Assembly (NCBI GenBank): GCA_023678885.1
Contig: CM042985.1
Coordinates: 3,894,985-3,958,984 of the forward strand
DNA: 64,000 nucleotides
DNA from: Pogostemon cablin
Lineage: Eukaryota; Streptophyta; Magnoliopsida; Lamiales; Lamiaceae
Direction of reading: 5' to 3'
In this document: positions 1 through 11,649 of the stretch, in pieces
Layout: every line of letters begins with the position of its first letter
Numbering within the stretch: the first letter of the stretch is position 1
The notes under the pieces: generated by a model
Seen by the model: the letters and a program-made list of their open reading frames with translations, nothing else
Database searches by the model: none
What the model was told of the DNA's origin: nothing
Made by a program: the position numbers and the translations under genes

Positions 1-2325
1 AAAACCCAATTAGTCTAAGGATACTCTCCAGATATTTGCTGCAACTCCTGGTCTGTTATTCGAGGCCAATAACGTGGAAGCAATTGATTCTTGACCCTTC
101 CTTCTACAGGTGGCCTCGCTACACGTAACTGTGAAATAGAGCTAGAGTTTGTTTCTAATCCTGAACCGAGAATGGTTGGTACCCTCGGTAAGAGATGTCG
201 GGGCCTAGAACCCAGATGAAATGAAGAAATTGCAGTGTTCAGTTGCCTATCTTCAGCAACAACCTCGGATAAGGTATTTGAGTTTGATGAAACAGACAAG
301 CTGATGCTCAGATTCGTCTGAACTAATGGCTTGTGTACACTTTTAGCAGGTTTACTTTCTTGCAGCATGTCATAATTCTTTGATGGTCCAATAGATAACT
401 GGTTAGAACTTGACAACAATTTATACCCTATTTCTCCTGAACCAGCAAAATCATCTTCAAGTTTCCTAGGAAGAGTATCAATATTCTGGGAGGGTGGCAA
501 GTCCCCTTCGCAGTCATTATCAGCGTCAGCACTGGATTGTTCAGGCAGCATCCTTCCAAAATTTAGATCTACACAGTTTTCTGCTGATAAACCACGTGAT
601 TTATTTTTTTCTTCAAGTGTTGTCTGCATAAGGCTTTGGAAGAATCAGAGTATATCTCAGTTAGAGAAATAAAAAAGTTTCCACAGTTGAAAGTCACATA
701 AGACACACTGTAAAAAATTCTTAAAGATAAGAATAACCAGATATTTGGAGGACAGAAATTAATTTTAAAGTCAACTGCCAGAGTTTAAGTTCTTGAACTT
801 GTTTTGACAGAGAGATTTGTCCAAACTACGAAAGACACCTCGTCCAAATATTTTCAAAAACACATCAGGCCCACCCAATGCTGTAAAAGGCTCGAAGTGG
901 AGGGTGGATTAGAGACTGGCACCTAGGCAGGGCTTAGATGGGATTAGACAAGCCTTGGCGGGTCGACGCGGGAAAACGTACAGGCAGCCAAGGGAATTCT
1001 AGTGCCTATGCATGACCTAAATGGAAGTATGCAGGAAATTTTACTATAATATATGCACCAGCAAAATAAAAACATTGCATCCGTTGTCCAATAAAAAACT
1101 TAGATCATGCACAAATTGGTCTTACAGAAGGATGATTAGTATTCTTGCTGCAACCTTTACAATTAACGCCTCCTGTATCAAGTAGCTCTAGCAAAGAACT
1201 AGAAGCAATGCATCCACAATGAAGACGCTGTCAATGTTTCCAGTGAAACTAAATCAATACAAAGTGGCAGGATTCCACTACAAGTAAGATATGAACCAAA
1301 CAAAGAAAAGTAGTCCACCAACGCACCTTCCCACATGAAGTGCAATCCCTCCAACCAGTTTCCTCTAAATGGAACAATTCACAAAAGACCAATTCTTTAT
1401 ATGCAGTCCTGTTGACAACCCAGCCCAAGTGTTATGTTCACTGCATAAGTTCATATCATCATTTATGAATGAAACATAAAAGGCTAAGATAACACAACTC
1501 AAGAACATAATAGTTTGTTTAATCAATAAAGGTTCTATCTTGCCCTAAAAGCTGGGATCCCTCCTATGCGAATCTTAATTCAGAGATTTAAATCCTTACC
1601 AACCAGAATTGCCATTCTCACAACTACAAGGACAAATCACACCTTGGATTAAGGAGTACAATTCTGTGGCTTGCAATATTGTACTCAGATTCTCATTCTC
1701 ACCAGCTCCACCAGTTTTATTTTAGCTATAAAATCAGGTCTAAACATATGATCTGAAGATATGATTTAGGATATCAATCACTGTAAACTAGATAAGTGCC
1801 ATATTATATACATCAAAATAAAAGAAGCTCCACTTTCAAGCACACATGCACTATCATGCAGCTGTGTTAATGATTTTATATTTCACTGTACTCATTACAG
1901 CTCGTAATCTACTCACCTGATCAAACTAAAACTTCTAACTCAGAGAAAATTCCAGGAAAAAAAAAAGAAAGAAAAAAGGAAAAGGAAACTGATGAACCCC
2001 AGCTTTCTAGATAAGCTAAATTTCTCTGCAAATTCAAAGACAATTGAAGAACAATCAAGAAAACCCAAACAATTGTCGACATTGATAACACCAAAAAGCT
2101 CCAACATTATGTTCCACATACATGAATAAAACCTCCTAACTAATAAACACAGCAAAAGTAGTGTTGGAAAATGGATGAGAGAGAAAGGGGGATCTTGTTA
2201 AACAATTCATACCCGCAATTATCACAAAGAGTAGCAAAGCCACCGGATCGCAGTGGCCACCCCTTTTTCCATTCCACCGAGTTCGTTGAAGCGCACATCC
2301 CATTCATGCACACCCCACCCTCCAT
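1..2325 (-). CDS. VAL: VAL-type B3-domain transcriptional repressor, N-terminal part (cut by window edge)
   Basis: VAL proteins bind RY motifs through a B3 domain and recruit Polycomb silencing to seed-maturation genes and FLC; they act in the nucleus. Seen here are four minus-strand exons: 2325-2213, 1408-1327, 1227-1126 and 623-25, all GT-AG and in phase. Exons 1-3 encode the N-terminal PHD-like zinc domain: a CMNGMC motif, then VEWKKGWPLRSG, LCDNCG, ETGWRDCTSCGK and RLHCGCIAS with regular Cys/His spacing. Exon 4 encodes a low-complexity linker ending in PRYWPRITDQELQQISG, which in this family lies just before the B3 domain. The B3, CW and EAR parts would lie beyond position 1. The ATG at 2325 was chosen because VAL proteins start a few residues before the first Cys; an in-frame non-ATG extension upstream was ignored. 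VAL1 and VAL2 cannot be told apart here. Confidence 0.9.
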
Positions 2326-3559
2326 TTTCAAGCACTTTACAAAGTGGGCAGGGGAATCAATAACCAACTGCACAATAAGTGAACCAAAAGAAATGGGAGT
2401 GTTGATTTGAGTGTTTTACATAAAAGAAAATTAATAATTGAAACAGGGGAAGTGGGAACTTGCCAAATTACAGTTAAAATGATTTACTTTTTCGCACGAG
2501 TAGAAGTGTTATGATTGGGCCAAATGTGGGGGGTTTACTTGAATGCTTGTTTGACTAAGGATCCTCACCGTAGAAGCCGGCGGAGGGAGTTTTCCGGCGC
2601 CGGCGATGCATTTGTGCATGTAAGATCGCCTCTTTGAAACTTCAGTTCTAGTAGTATAATTTCCTTCTACCACCGCCCTCTATTATTTATTTTTTTTTTT
2701 TTGCTTTTTATTTAGTACTCATTTATTTAATGCATTTCGTATTTCGAAATTAAGATAGAATACTTGCACTATTTACTCGATTTTAATCTTGACTTCCTAA
2801 TTTACCTTTAGAAGAACCGAAATATAATATTATTATAAAAGAAAGAATGTCAATCTCGAATTTGGTATCACCCTCCTATCAACAAACCTTTAACATTAAC
2901 TCAATTAATCGTTATTTAATCTTAGAAATGGATTGATTATTACGTTAAAATAATGTGGAGTTTAATAAGATGTTTATATGTATACGTTTAATACAAAGTA
3001 ATAATTGAATATCCTGCTATAAATAAAATTACAGTTGAGTGTTGGAACCCCACTTTACAAGTGCTCTAATTTAAAGAAGAACATAATTATATAATAAAAT
3101 AAATAAATTCATTATAAAAAGAAAGGGCAAAAGAAAAAAGAAAAGAGAGAAAGTTGGAAAAATAGAAAATGAAGATTATCCAGGGTAATAGTGTTATACT
3201 AAATGTTACTCTTTTCCTATCTTTATTTTGAACTTCTAATTTCATAGTAATTTTTTCTTTAATGGTTTACATACAAAATACTAATATAAATATTCTTTTC
3301 CTATCTTTATTTTGAACTTCTAATTTCATAGTAATTTTTTCTTTAATGGTTTACATACAAAATACTAATATAAATATTCATTATATTTTAAAGGGAAATT
3401 TTTTTATGAGATCGACTTTTTAAGAGACGGGAGGTGAGATGAATTTTTCAATTTAATAATATATATTAAAATATTATATTTAAAAAAAAGAACGTAAACA
3501 ATTAGAGGAGAGTGAAAGAACATCTTTTAATCTATAGCAAGAAATATCAGAGATGGGTA
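2326..3559. other. AT-rich spacer upstream of the VAL gene
   Basis: This is the promoter side of the VAL gene. It is AT-rich with short purine runs and holds one 84 bp tandem duplication, listed separately. No coding sequence is supported. Confidence 0.6.
3211..3378. repeat. Tandem duplication, 2 x 84 bp
   Basis: Two near-identical 84 bp units (3211-3294 and 3295-3378), both starting CTTTTCCTATC and running through TAATGGTTTACATAC. The third unit is absent apart from one base. This looks like a recent local slippage or unequal-crossover event in noncoding DNA. Confidence 0.9.
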
Positions 3560-4209
3560 GGGATGTAAGCGAACCAAACCGTTTGCGAGTTATTCGGGTC
3601 TCGATTCGATAAAGTGTTCGTTCGAGCTCGTTCGTTAACCTTAAAAAATCAAACCAAACTTAAATTTTGAGTTCGAATAGTCTATCAAACCAAACTCAAG
3701 CCTAAGGGTGTTCGACTCAAAAGCTTGCGAACATATTCGTTAATGAGCTCGTTGATGGCTCGCAAACGTGTTCGTAAATTTTATAATTATTTTTTAGTAT
3801 TATATATTATTATTTATTTATTAATATTCAATAATTAAATATTTTATATTAAACCACACAAATATGATAAAAACTTAAGTCATTATTTAAATATTTTTAT
3901 AACGTTTATAATTATATTTTGTTAGTTTGTTTATTTAATATTATGAATAACATTAGATGTTTATAAACCAAACGCTCTTTTAATATTTACGAATAAAAAT
4001 ATTTAAATGTTCATGAAAAAATGTGCATAAACAAGTTACTTTATGTATTCGTGAATACGTTCGTGACCTTTAACAAACAGTTTGAGTTCGAGCTCGAGTT
4101 CGATATTTTTTTCTTGACGAGTTCGAGCTCGGGCTCGAGTTCGATAAATCCTTAACAAACGATACTCAAACCTAGTAGTGTTCGACTCTATTCGGTTTGA
4201 TTACATCCC
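3560..4209. mobile_element. Non-autonomous TIR element with TA flanks
   Basis: The left end GGGATGTAAGCGAACC and the reverse complement of the right end, GGGATGTAATCAAACC, form imperfect terminal inverted repeats, and both ends are flanked by TA. Subterminal GAGCTCG / TTCGAGCTCG motifs recur in both halves. There is no coding capacity. The superfamily is uncertain; the TA flank would fit Tc1/mariner, but a two-base duplication is weak evidence. Confidence 0.6.
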
Positions 4210-4265
4210 TAAGGATGTGGCTGCTTTAGAGGATGGGGCTGCTTTAGCAATTCGCATGCAACAGT

Positions 4266-4898
4266 CAGGGCCGCCCCTGAGGGGTGGCAATGTGGACCCT
4301 TGCCATGGGCCCCATTTTTTTTAATACCTCTATATATTTATTTATTGTATTGATTAAAATTTAGGCCAATATATATTTATTTATTAAGTTTGATTAAATT
4401 TTAGACCCAACTAACTATTTACAAATTGGATTTTTAATTTATTTAATGTAATAATGCTACCAAATTATTTAATATTATTGGATCAAACTAATAATTATTT
4501 TTTAATTGAATCAATGATTAATGAAATTTATCATTTATCCCCTCAAAAAATACAAAATAACTACTGTACATTTTTATTTTTTTAAAAAAACTAACAATAT
4601 TTACGCATAAATTATAAAAAAAAACCAAATTTATATTTCTTGCAAAATTAGTAATTTAAAATACTTAATTTAACATTCTAATCCTCAATTCTTCATTTTA
4701 ATACTATTCATTTATATGGTTAATATATCAAAGATATGAAAGGTAAATTATTTTTTATTTAATTATTTTTTTCCTTTTCATATTTTATAAGTTATATTTT
4801 TATTATAAAATTTATTAATATAAAAAATAAAATAAAACAATTGAGGGGCCTCAATTTTTATTTTGACACGAATCTCTAAATTTTCAGGGTCGGTCCTG
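4266..4898. mobile_element. Non-autonomous hAT element (633 bp)
   Basis: It begins CAGGGCCGCCCCTGA and ends with the imperfect inverse TTCAGGGTCGGTCCTG, typical of plant hAT ends. It is flanked by an 8 bp target-site duplication, GCAACAGT (4258-4265) and GCAATAGT (4899-4906), with one mismatch. The interior is very AT-rich with no ORF, so mobilisation would need an outside transposase. Confidence 0.82.
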
Positions 4899-4906
4899 GC
4901 AATAGT

Positions 4907-5926
4907 GAGGGGTGATTTTACAAGGATGCCCTCGGCGGCTTTCATAGAATGCCAGCTTTACACCTCCGACAGTGACCCTTAAAGTCCTGTTTATTGCACG
5001 CTGCTTCTTCAAGCAATCATCATTATTACCACCCTCTCTTTTTCATTTTATTTATTGCTTTTCTATTCACGCTAATTAATGCTTCATCACCTCACGCACC
5101 CATCACCACCCACCTAATTCTGGATAGTGAGATTTTTATTTTCAGAAAAATTAAAAAGGAGAATTTTATTGGATATACTATACTGATGAGTTCTTAAAAA
5201 ATATATAATAATTATTATATGTGATACGTGGAACATAATTTTTGGAAAATATAGAAAATTTTATACTTTATAAGCACTGATTTTATGATACGTTGCTTTT
5301 TGCATTTTTTAATTGGTTTTTGAAAAAGTGTTGAAATTTGTTTGATTTCTTTTAAAATAATTTGGGCCTTGATTCAAATACATCAAAGCGGCCCATAAAA
5401 TACAGCCCAGTCAGTTTTATAGTCTTGGATGGTTGGTTGCAATTCTTGTAGAGGCCCAAGATTGGGGCCTTGATTTAGAGTTCCGCTGCTGTATGCTTAA
5501 TTGTTAGATTAAATTTTAATTTAATCTTTATTATTAATTAATTAATTAATTAAAGGCATTAAATCTTATGGTACACCTAAAAATCACCTCACTTTTTAAC
5601 ACTTAAAAAAGATTAGATAATCCTTACGGAGTCAATAAAATTAATAAAAAAAAATATAATTTTTTTAATTCCTGTGCAAAATTAATCGTTCACGATTGAT
5701 CGGACAGAGGAGTACTTATTTTTGCCGAAAAAAATAAAATAAAAAAAATCAAACGTATATAAAGAAAAAAGGGCATTTATGTCAACAGATAAATACAAAT
5801 TTATTTTCTAAACAAAAGAAAAAAAGAAAAACCAGTTTCTGCTTCCTTATCCGAGGGAACGTAGTTAACTAGTCCTCTCTTCGCCTCGCCAGTGTTGTAT
5901 CTCATTCTGAAAATCTAATTTATTCA
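4907..5926. other. Spacer and promoter region upstream of EF-P
   Basis: AT-rich DNA ahead of the EF-P gene. Between 5363 and 5466 several GGCCCA/GGGCCT-type motifs occur (for example AGGCCCAAG near 5452), resembling the site II elements common upstream of translation and organelle genes. A short frame at 4994-5197 lacks an ATG start and is not called. Confidence 0.5.
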
Positions 5927-8068
5927 ATGGCGGGAATTTCCGGTTTCAAATGCCCCTGCGTCCCACCGCCGTCTTCCTCTCTTTCCTACGCTTCCAACAG
6001 GTTGATTCTCCCGGCGCAGCTCAGAATTTCCCGCCGTCTCTCCACACTCCCCAGTTAGTGTTTAATTTTCTACTCGTATTCGCATCTTTCGTTATTAAAT
6101 GTTGCTGTAATTTCTGCAGAAATATATGCATTGACTAGCAACGATATCAAAGTAGGGCTCAACATTGAAGTGGATGGAACCCCTTGGAAGGTTATTGGTA
6201 ATCACTTTTGCCTGCTTGTTCTCGTTTTAGTTATCAATCCTTCTTTTGTTCGATAATTAACGGTTAATTTGAAAATTCACTTGATAAAATATGTTTTGCT
6301 CTCTGTTAATTGCATTTTTTTAAGTTGTAATTTTAAAATATTTTTGGGCATTTGTAGAATTTCTCCATATAAAACCTGGAAAAGGGGCAGCATTTGTGAG
6401 AACCACTTTACGAAATTTCATTACTGGAAACCAAGTCGACAAGACTTTCAGAGCTGGAAGTAAGGTAATTAGTTGCTGGATGCAGAGGTTTAATAGTTTC
6501 GAAAGTTTCCATGGAATAATTATTAAGATTGATTTTCATATCAAAGTTCAATATGTTTGGGGCAAAATGAAGTTTTCATTATGAATTCAGGGGCCAAATA
6601 CTTACCATCTTTCTTGAACTTGTTTAAGGATTTGAGCATCTTATTTCTTAAATGCTACTATAATAATTGATGAAAGCTTGTTCAACCAGTCCAAAATATC
6701 CAATCTACAAAATTAGTTCCAAGAATTTTTTCCAAGTTCAAGATATGATGCAGTATTTATTAGCAATTTGACTGCTTATATAATTCCCCTCTACATTCAG
6801 CTAGAAGAGGCTCAAGTATCCAAAGAAACCAAGCAATTCACTTACAAGGATGGTTCCCAGTATGTTTTCATGGACTTGGTAAGTTGCCCAACTTTCAATA
6901 TCTATACAGGTGGCACGATAGGTATGCCATGTGATATTATTGCTTTACTAGAATCCAAACTCTTAATCTAAACCACTGTATATTTTCCTTCACCTTGTGT
7001 CCATTTGTAGATTAGCAATATTATTTGAGACTAAGAGTGCATCATGCTGATTCCAACTCATTATTAAGCAACCATATTTGACTTTTGAAGTAAACCACAA
7101 TTATATGATTTCTGGTCCCTGAGTCCAGATGTTGAACAATGTTTTATACATGCCCCAAAAGGCGGAACTCATGTGTTATATTCATGTACAAATCATTCAA
7201 TATCATCTCTGAATAAGCTGCGGTTTATAAACATCTCCTGCTTGGCTTTATTTAAAACCATTCTTCATCTTCTGTTCTATTTAAATCAGTATTATCACTC
7301 ATTATCAGCTTGGACCTGATACTCTTTGCTTCTGTTCTATTTGAATCAGTATTATCATTCATTATCAGCTCGGACCTGATACTCTTTACGCAATTCTTTC
7401 ACATACCATGGAAGATCACTTATTTGTCCAGCCTTTAATTTGAACTGGTCTAATAGTCCAATTTACTGTAACAATTGTTAATTCACCTCCTGAAACTTAT
7501 GTTCCAGAATACATTTGAAGAAGTTCGTCTGAACGAGGCAGATATTGGAGATAAATCTAAGTGGCTGAAAGAAGGCATGGACTGCAATGTGTTATTCTGG
7601 AACGGGAAGGTTAGTGCTCAACTCCATTTTTGCAGTTCCACACTTACCTCATTAGTTATTTGCAATGGTTAAGTTAAAGACTGACAATTGACAATTCCAT
7701 AGGTCATTGATTTCGAACTCCCCATCACAGTGAAGTTAACCGTGGTTGAAGTTGATCCTGGTTTGAGGGGCGACACAGCTCAAGGTAATCTTCGACATTT
7801 ATTTTTCAACTCTAATGGAGATAAGATAAATTGAATAGTTAGTTAATTAGGGATCACCCCTTAGAAATAGGAATTAAATCATGTACTGAGTCCCATTATG
7901 CTTTCACCTCATCTGTTTCAACAAATCTACTGTTCCTATTCGGTTGCAGGAGGATCAAAGCCTGCTACAGTTGACACAGGTGCTGTGGTTATCGTTCCGT
8001 TGTTCATAGAAACTGGCGAGGTGATTTTGGTTGATACTAGAACTGGGCAGTACATGAGTCGTGCATAG
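5927..8068 (+). CDS. EFP: Elongation factor P, predicted plastid-targeted
   Basis: EF-P binds near the ribosomal E/P site and relieves stalling on polyproline stretches; plant EF-P of this bacterial type serves plastids. Seven exons join in phase: 5927-6053, 6120-6197, 6358-6464, 6801-6878, 7508-7609, 7703-7784, 7950-8068, giving 230 residues. Residues 1-42 are Ser/Arg/Pro-rich and fit a transit peptide. Then come the N-terminal KOW-like domain (ALTSNDIKVG, KPGKGAAFVRTTLRN), the central OB domain (TYKDGSQYVFMDL) and the C-terminal OB domain ending in GEVILVDTRTGQYMSRA. The lysine at the modification loop is in KPGKGAA. The length matches bacterial EF-P plus a transit peptide. The gene converges with the PPR gene about 370 bp downstream. 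Confidence 0.95.
7270..7389. repeat. Tandem duplication 2 x 60 bp in EF-P intron 4
   Basis: Two adjacent 60 bp copies of a segment beginning CTTCTGTTCTATTT and ending CCTGATACTCTTT, differing at a few bases. Intronic, with no effect on the coding sequence. Confidence 0.85.
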
Positions 8069-8434
8069 CTTTCTTCAGTTTCTTCTTGCTTTCAAATTTT
8101 TACGGGTATCCGGCATCTTCTTCCCCATGTTTCTGAGCAATTTCCTTTTAATACCATAGTAGAAGGGTTCCCAGCTGTTCACTCCTACATCCAAGTGAAA
8201 CAGCCCCTGGAGGAGACATTTTATACATAATTCTTTTTGCAATGGATACATCACTTAAAAATTATGCATGTGTAGAATCATAGAGGATATACAGTATAAT
8301 ACAGCATAATAATACCTCCCTGCCAATTTCTTTCATTTTGTTTTACAAACTGCAGTCACTTTCCATGTTTTCATTTTCATTTTCTCATTTGGTGCAAATG
8401 AGAATAGGAAGGACAACGATTTTCTAGCAATAAT
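8069..8434. other. Shared 3' region of convergent EF-P and PPR genes
   Basis: About 370 bp between the two stop codons, expected to hold both 3' untranslated regions and polyadenylation signals. Nothing else is visible. Confidence 0.6.
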
Positions 8435-10036
8435 CTAAGTCTTGTCCATTTTGGGATAGAATTTTATACAAAATGATCTCGACACTCGATCGGACTGCCT
8501 TGGCTTCGTCTTCGGCACCACGCCTCTTTTAATTGCTGCCCCATAAACTTTACGAGCCTCTAACGATCTTCCTCGTCGATTCAACTCAAGGATCAACTCA
8601 TTAAAAGGTCGATTCAACTCATCTATCAACTCACTATAAGGAATTTCCTTGGACATTCTATCTTGATGCATCATCATCACAACTTGCGATGCCTTGTCAA
8701 CCTCTCCACATCTACAGAGACCCCGGATGCAGATGTTGAACGTTAACGTCTTGGGCGAATAGCTCATCAGGATCATCTCGTTTAACATCACAAAAACTTT
8801 CTCCATTTCTGCTCCCCTGCAATAGGCTTCAATCAACAGCTCATATGAATCTTGGTAAATGGTGTAATCTCCATTCTTCATTTCTTCATACACTTCAAAC
8901 ACATCATTCAGCGTCTCCTTCTCCATCCTCGATCCCCTGCATAAACGTCGTACCATGGTGTTCATCATCCTCTCGTCCACTCGTATACCGGCTCCCACCA
9001 TTTCTCTGTACACCCTCAAAGCTTCTTTGGTTTTACCCCATTTTAACAATCCATGCAAGAATGTGCAATAGGTAATGTAATCCGGTTCGCACTTCCTCTC
9101 CTTCATGTGCTGCAATAGACGAAAACCACGCATCGGCTTCCCTTCTTTGAAGAAGGCATTAAACAGAGTGTTGTATGTCGCCACATTGGGATCCAATTCC
9201 ATTGCTTTAGCTTCTGTCAGCAACTCTACAGCCTCGTTTGTTCTTCCCACTTTACAGAAACCATCCATCAATGCTGTGTAAGTGTAGATATCTGGTTTTA
9301 GGGACGACTGCTTGATTCTGCCAAACAAGGCGTAAGCTTCCTCTACCCTCCCAACATAGCACATTCCCTTCAACAAGCAGTTATACGTGTTGATTGTTGG
9401 CGCGCAAGCTATCTTAGACATTACGTCGAACACCTCGTATGCATCTTGCAGTCTACCATTCTCATACAGCGAGTTGATCAGTGTAGTGAAAGTAGCAACA
9501 TCCGGCTTGAACCCTTCTTCCACCATGCGGTATAGAACACTCTTCGCTTCGATCGGTTGATTGTTCTTGCAGTGACAGTTGACTAAGATTGAGTAGGTCC
9601 GATTATCTGGGAAGAACCCTAAAGATGATAAACTGACCTTCACCTTCAATGCCAGTTCAAATTCATCACTCGATACCAACGACGAGAGTAGATGGTTGAA
9701 ATCAGAGATTGTTCGCATTCCTCCATTTCTCTGAAGCTTTTCCAACGCTTCTGAAGAGGGCACTGTAATTACAGTTTCGAGAAAATCTTGGACTTGCAAT
9801 TTTCTGCTACTGGTGCGTCCGTAAAGATCGTGATTTTCTTTGACCACACAGAGTTTTTGTGGTCCGATTGCATTTCCGGCGAAGAAGAAGGGCGAATTGA
9901 AGGTAGGAAAATCGGCGGAGGGATAAAGAGAAGTAAGAGGTCCACGCCATGGTTGTGGAGAGAGCATGACTGGGGAATGGATAAAGGCGGTGCTGATTCC
10001 AAGGGTAGTTATGTAAATAGAAATCCAATTATCCAT
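8435..10036 (-). CDS. P-class pentatricopeptide repeat (PPR) protein
   Basis: PPR proteins bind organelle RNA in a sequence-specific way and act in its stability, splicing or translation. This is one intronless ORF of 533 residues, as is usual for PPR genes. After a roughly 100-residue N-terminal region come about nine to ten 35-residue repeats, for example NRTYSILVNCHCKNN, VATFTTLINSLYENG, INTYNCLLKGMCYVG, IYTYTALMDGFCKVG and VATYNTLFNAFFKEG. No E or DYW tail is seen, so it is P class. The first ATG (10036) is used; the methionine 24 residues later is an alternative start and gives a more typical targeting peptide (SPQPWRGPLTS). The RNA target cannot be deduced. Organelle location is inferred from the family. 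Confidence 0.9.
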   Translation of the reverse strand: MDNWISIYITTLGISTAFIHSPVMLSPQPWRGPLTSLYPSADFPTFNSPFFFAGNAIGPQKLCVVKENHDLYGRTSSRKLQVQDFLETVITVPSSEALEKLQRNGGMRTISDFNHLLSSLVSSDEFELALKVKVSLSSLGFFPDNRTYSILVNCHCKNNQPIEAKSVLYRMVEEGFKPDVATFTTLINSLYENGRLQDAYEVFDVMSKIACAPTINTYNCLLKGMCYVGRVEEAYALFGRIKQSSLKPDIYTYTALMDGFCKVGRTNEAVELLTEAKAMELDPNVATYNTLFNAFFKEGKPMRGFRLLQHMKERKCEPDYITYCTFLHGLLKWGKTKEALRVYREMVGAGIRVDERMMNTMVRRLCRGSRMEKETLNDVFEVYEEMKNGDYTIYQDSYELLIEAYCRGAEMEKVFVMLNEMILMSYSPKTLTFNICIRGLCRCGEVDKASQVVMMMHQDRMSKEIPYSELIDELNRPFNELILELNRRGRSLEARKVYGAAIKRGVVPKTKPRQSDRVSRSFCIKFYPKMDKT

Positions 10037-10206
10037 CAAAACAAGAATAAGAATAAAAATTTTAATTCTAGTTTTTTTTTTTAAATATTGGTTTTATGAA
10101 TACATAATTAGTTAATTCAAAATTTGAAAAGAATTTGAAGACATTAAAGTAACAAGTGAGACGTTGAAGCAGGAATATGTGAAGATTGAATCCAAGACTA
10201 CAATTT

Positions 10207-10773
10207 TTTTTTTTTTTTATGATCGAGGTTCCGGGCTTACGCCCGACTAGTCCTCGAGGAAACAATCCCGGTCCCTCAGAACTGCCTCCAGGTAAACCGC
10301 GGTAGCCACACAATGGATCCTCAAGTAATATCTTTAACTACTGCGCACAAGGCCTCCCACACTACCGCTTCTAGCCCTCAATATTAATTGTTCCACCGTA
10401 ATATCTTTAACTACTGCGCACAAGGCCTCCCACACTACCGCTTCTAGCCCTCAATATTAATTGTTCCACCGTAATATCTTTAACTACTGCGCACAAGGCC
10501 TCCCACACTACCGCTTCTAGCCCTCAATATTAATTGTTCCACCGTAATATCTTTAACTACTGCGCACAAGGCCTCCCACACTGCCGCTTCTAGCCCTCAA
10601 TATTAATTGTTCCACCATTGTGCTCCGGGGGACTACCTCAATGTTGACCCAGACTGGGTCAACACATCATTGGTGGAAGGCATTGGGAAATAAATTCTCC
10701 TTGCCATGTCTCGAACCCAAGACCAAAGTCTTAGGTAGTGGGGCTCTAACCACTTGAGCTACCCACCTTTGAC
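10207..10773 (-). mobile_element. tRNA-derived SINE with internal tandem array
   Basis: Read on the minus strand the element starts at 10773 with GGTGGGTAGCTCAAGTGGTT, an A-box-like tRNA head, followed about 40 bp later by a B-box (GGGTTCGAGAC). It ends in a poly(A) tail, seen as a T run near 10207-10219 on the plus strand. Perfect 15 bp target-site duplications CCAAGACTACAATTT flank it (10192-10206 and 10774-10788). The body includes a four-copy 73 bp array. The promoter boxes and tail indicate pol III-driven, LINE-mobilised retroposition. A truncated copy of the same tail lies at 38328-38429. Confidence 0.88.
10325..10616. repeat. Tandem array 4 x 73 bp inside the SINE
   Basis: Four head-to-tail 73 bp units starting at 10325, 10398, 10471 and 10544. 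Each contains AATATCTTTAACTACTGCGC and ends TTAATTGTTCCACC. Copies are almost identical; the last has CTGCCGC instead of CTACCGC. Confidence 0.95.
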
Positions 10774-10873
10774 CCAAGACTACAATTTATTAGCATTAAC
10801 CTCCACCGAGTTTCAGAATACAATTTATTAGCATTAACCTCACTCACTTCGCATTACTTCCTGGAATTTAATA

Positions 10874-11129
10874 CTCCCTCCATTCCATCCTAATAGTTAT
10901 ATATTTTTATTTTGACGTCTCATCCTAATAGTTACATTTCCTTTTTAGCATATGAGATCCATATACATTAATTACTTCCCTCTTCATGGGCCCACATATT
11001 CCACTAATACACCTATCCACCTTACATTAAATTATTATTTCTCTCATCTCAATACAAACTAAAATACTATATTCATTAATCCTCGTGCAAAAACAAACAT
11101 AACTATAAGGAATGACGGAATGGAGGGAG
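10874..11129. mobile_element. Stowaway-type MITE
   Basis: Ends are CTCCCTCCATTCC and its inverse GGAATGGAGGGAG, flanked by TA at 10872-10873 and 11130-11131. AT-rich interior without ORF. Stowaway MITEs are moved by Tc1/mariner transposases. Confidence 0.85.
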
Positions 11130-11131
11130 TA

Positions 11132-11649
11132 TTCACTATCCTATTAAATTCTCTCTGAATATATATTTTTTAAACTCTAGTTTTAATTCTATTACACAAA
11201 ATACATTATAATTATACTAAGATACAAAAGCGACACATACCATTAAAATTGAAGTAATTCTTGGAATATCAAGGGCCATGTGCTTTAAATTTAAGAGTGT
11301 GACTCTTGTGTACGGGACACCCCGTCCATTTATCCCCAAACTTAATTTAAACCCCTAACAATAAGCAGGGTTAAATAGAATATGGAGGGGAGCGTTGGAG
11401 ACCGGTGTTCTGGGGCACGAAAGCTTTTGCCTAAATTTAATTCACAACAACCAAAGAAATAACAACCAAAGTTAATTCATAGAGCATCATTCTTAGAGTA
11501 AAAATATCAAGAAATGACATGCTATTCAAAGTATGATTATTATTTTAAGCATAAAAATAAGACAAATTTGCGGGAAAATATATGACTTACATACATAAAC
11601 ATACTAGTATATCAAATTGTAAAATCTTGATTTAATAAAGTAATTAAAA
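11132..11649. other. AT-rich spacer downstream of the 118-residue gene
   Basis: No gene, RNA or clear repeat seen. It should contain the 3' untranslated region of the minus-strand gene ending at 11650. Confidence 0.5.

Noticed and set aside
890..1005. GC-richer segment with CACCTAGGCAGGG and CCTTGGCGGG in a VAL intron
   Set aside because: It may be an old repeat fragment, but no ends, duplications or coding content were found, so it is not annotated.
4994..5197. Small secreted-protein-like frame
   Set aside because: It starts at TTG rather than ATG, has no splice partner and lies in AT-rich DNA next to a hAT element.
10725..10773. Possible tRNA gene on the minus strand
   Set aside because: A- and B-box-like motifs are present, but no full cloverleaf is evident and the sequence continues into a SINE body with target duplications.
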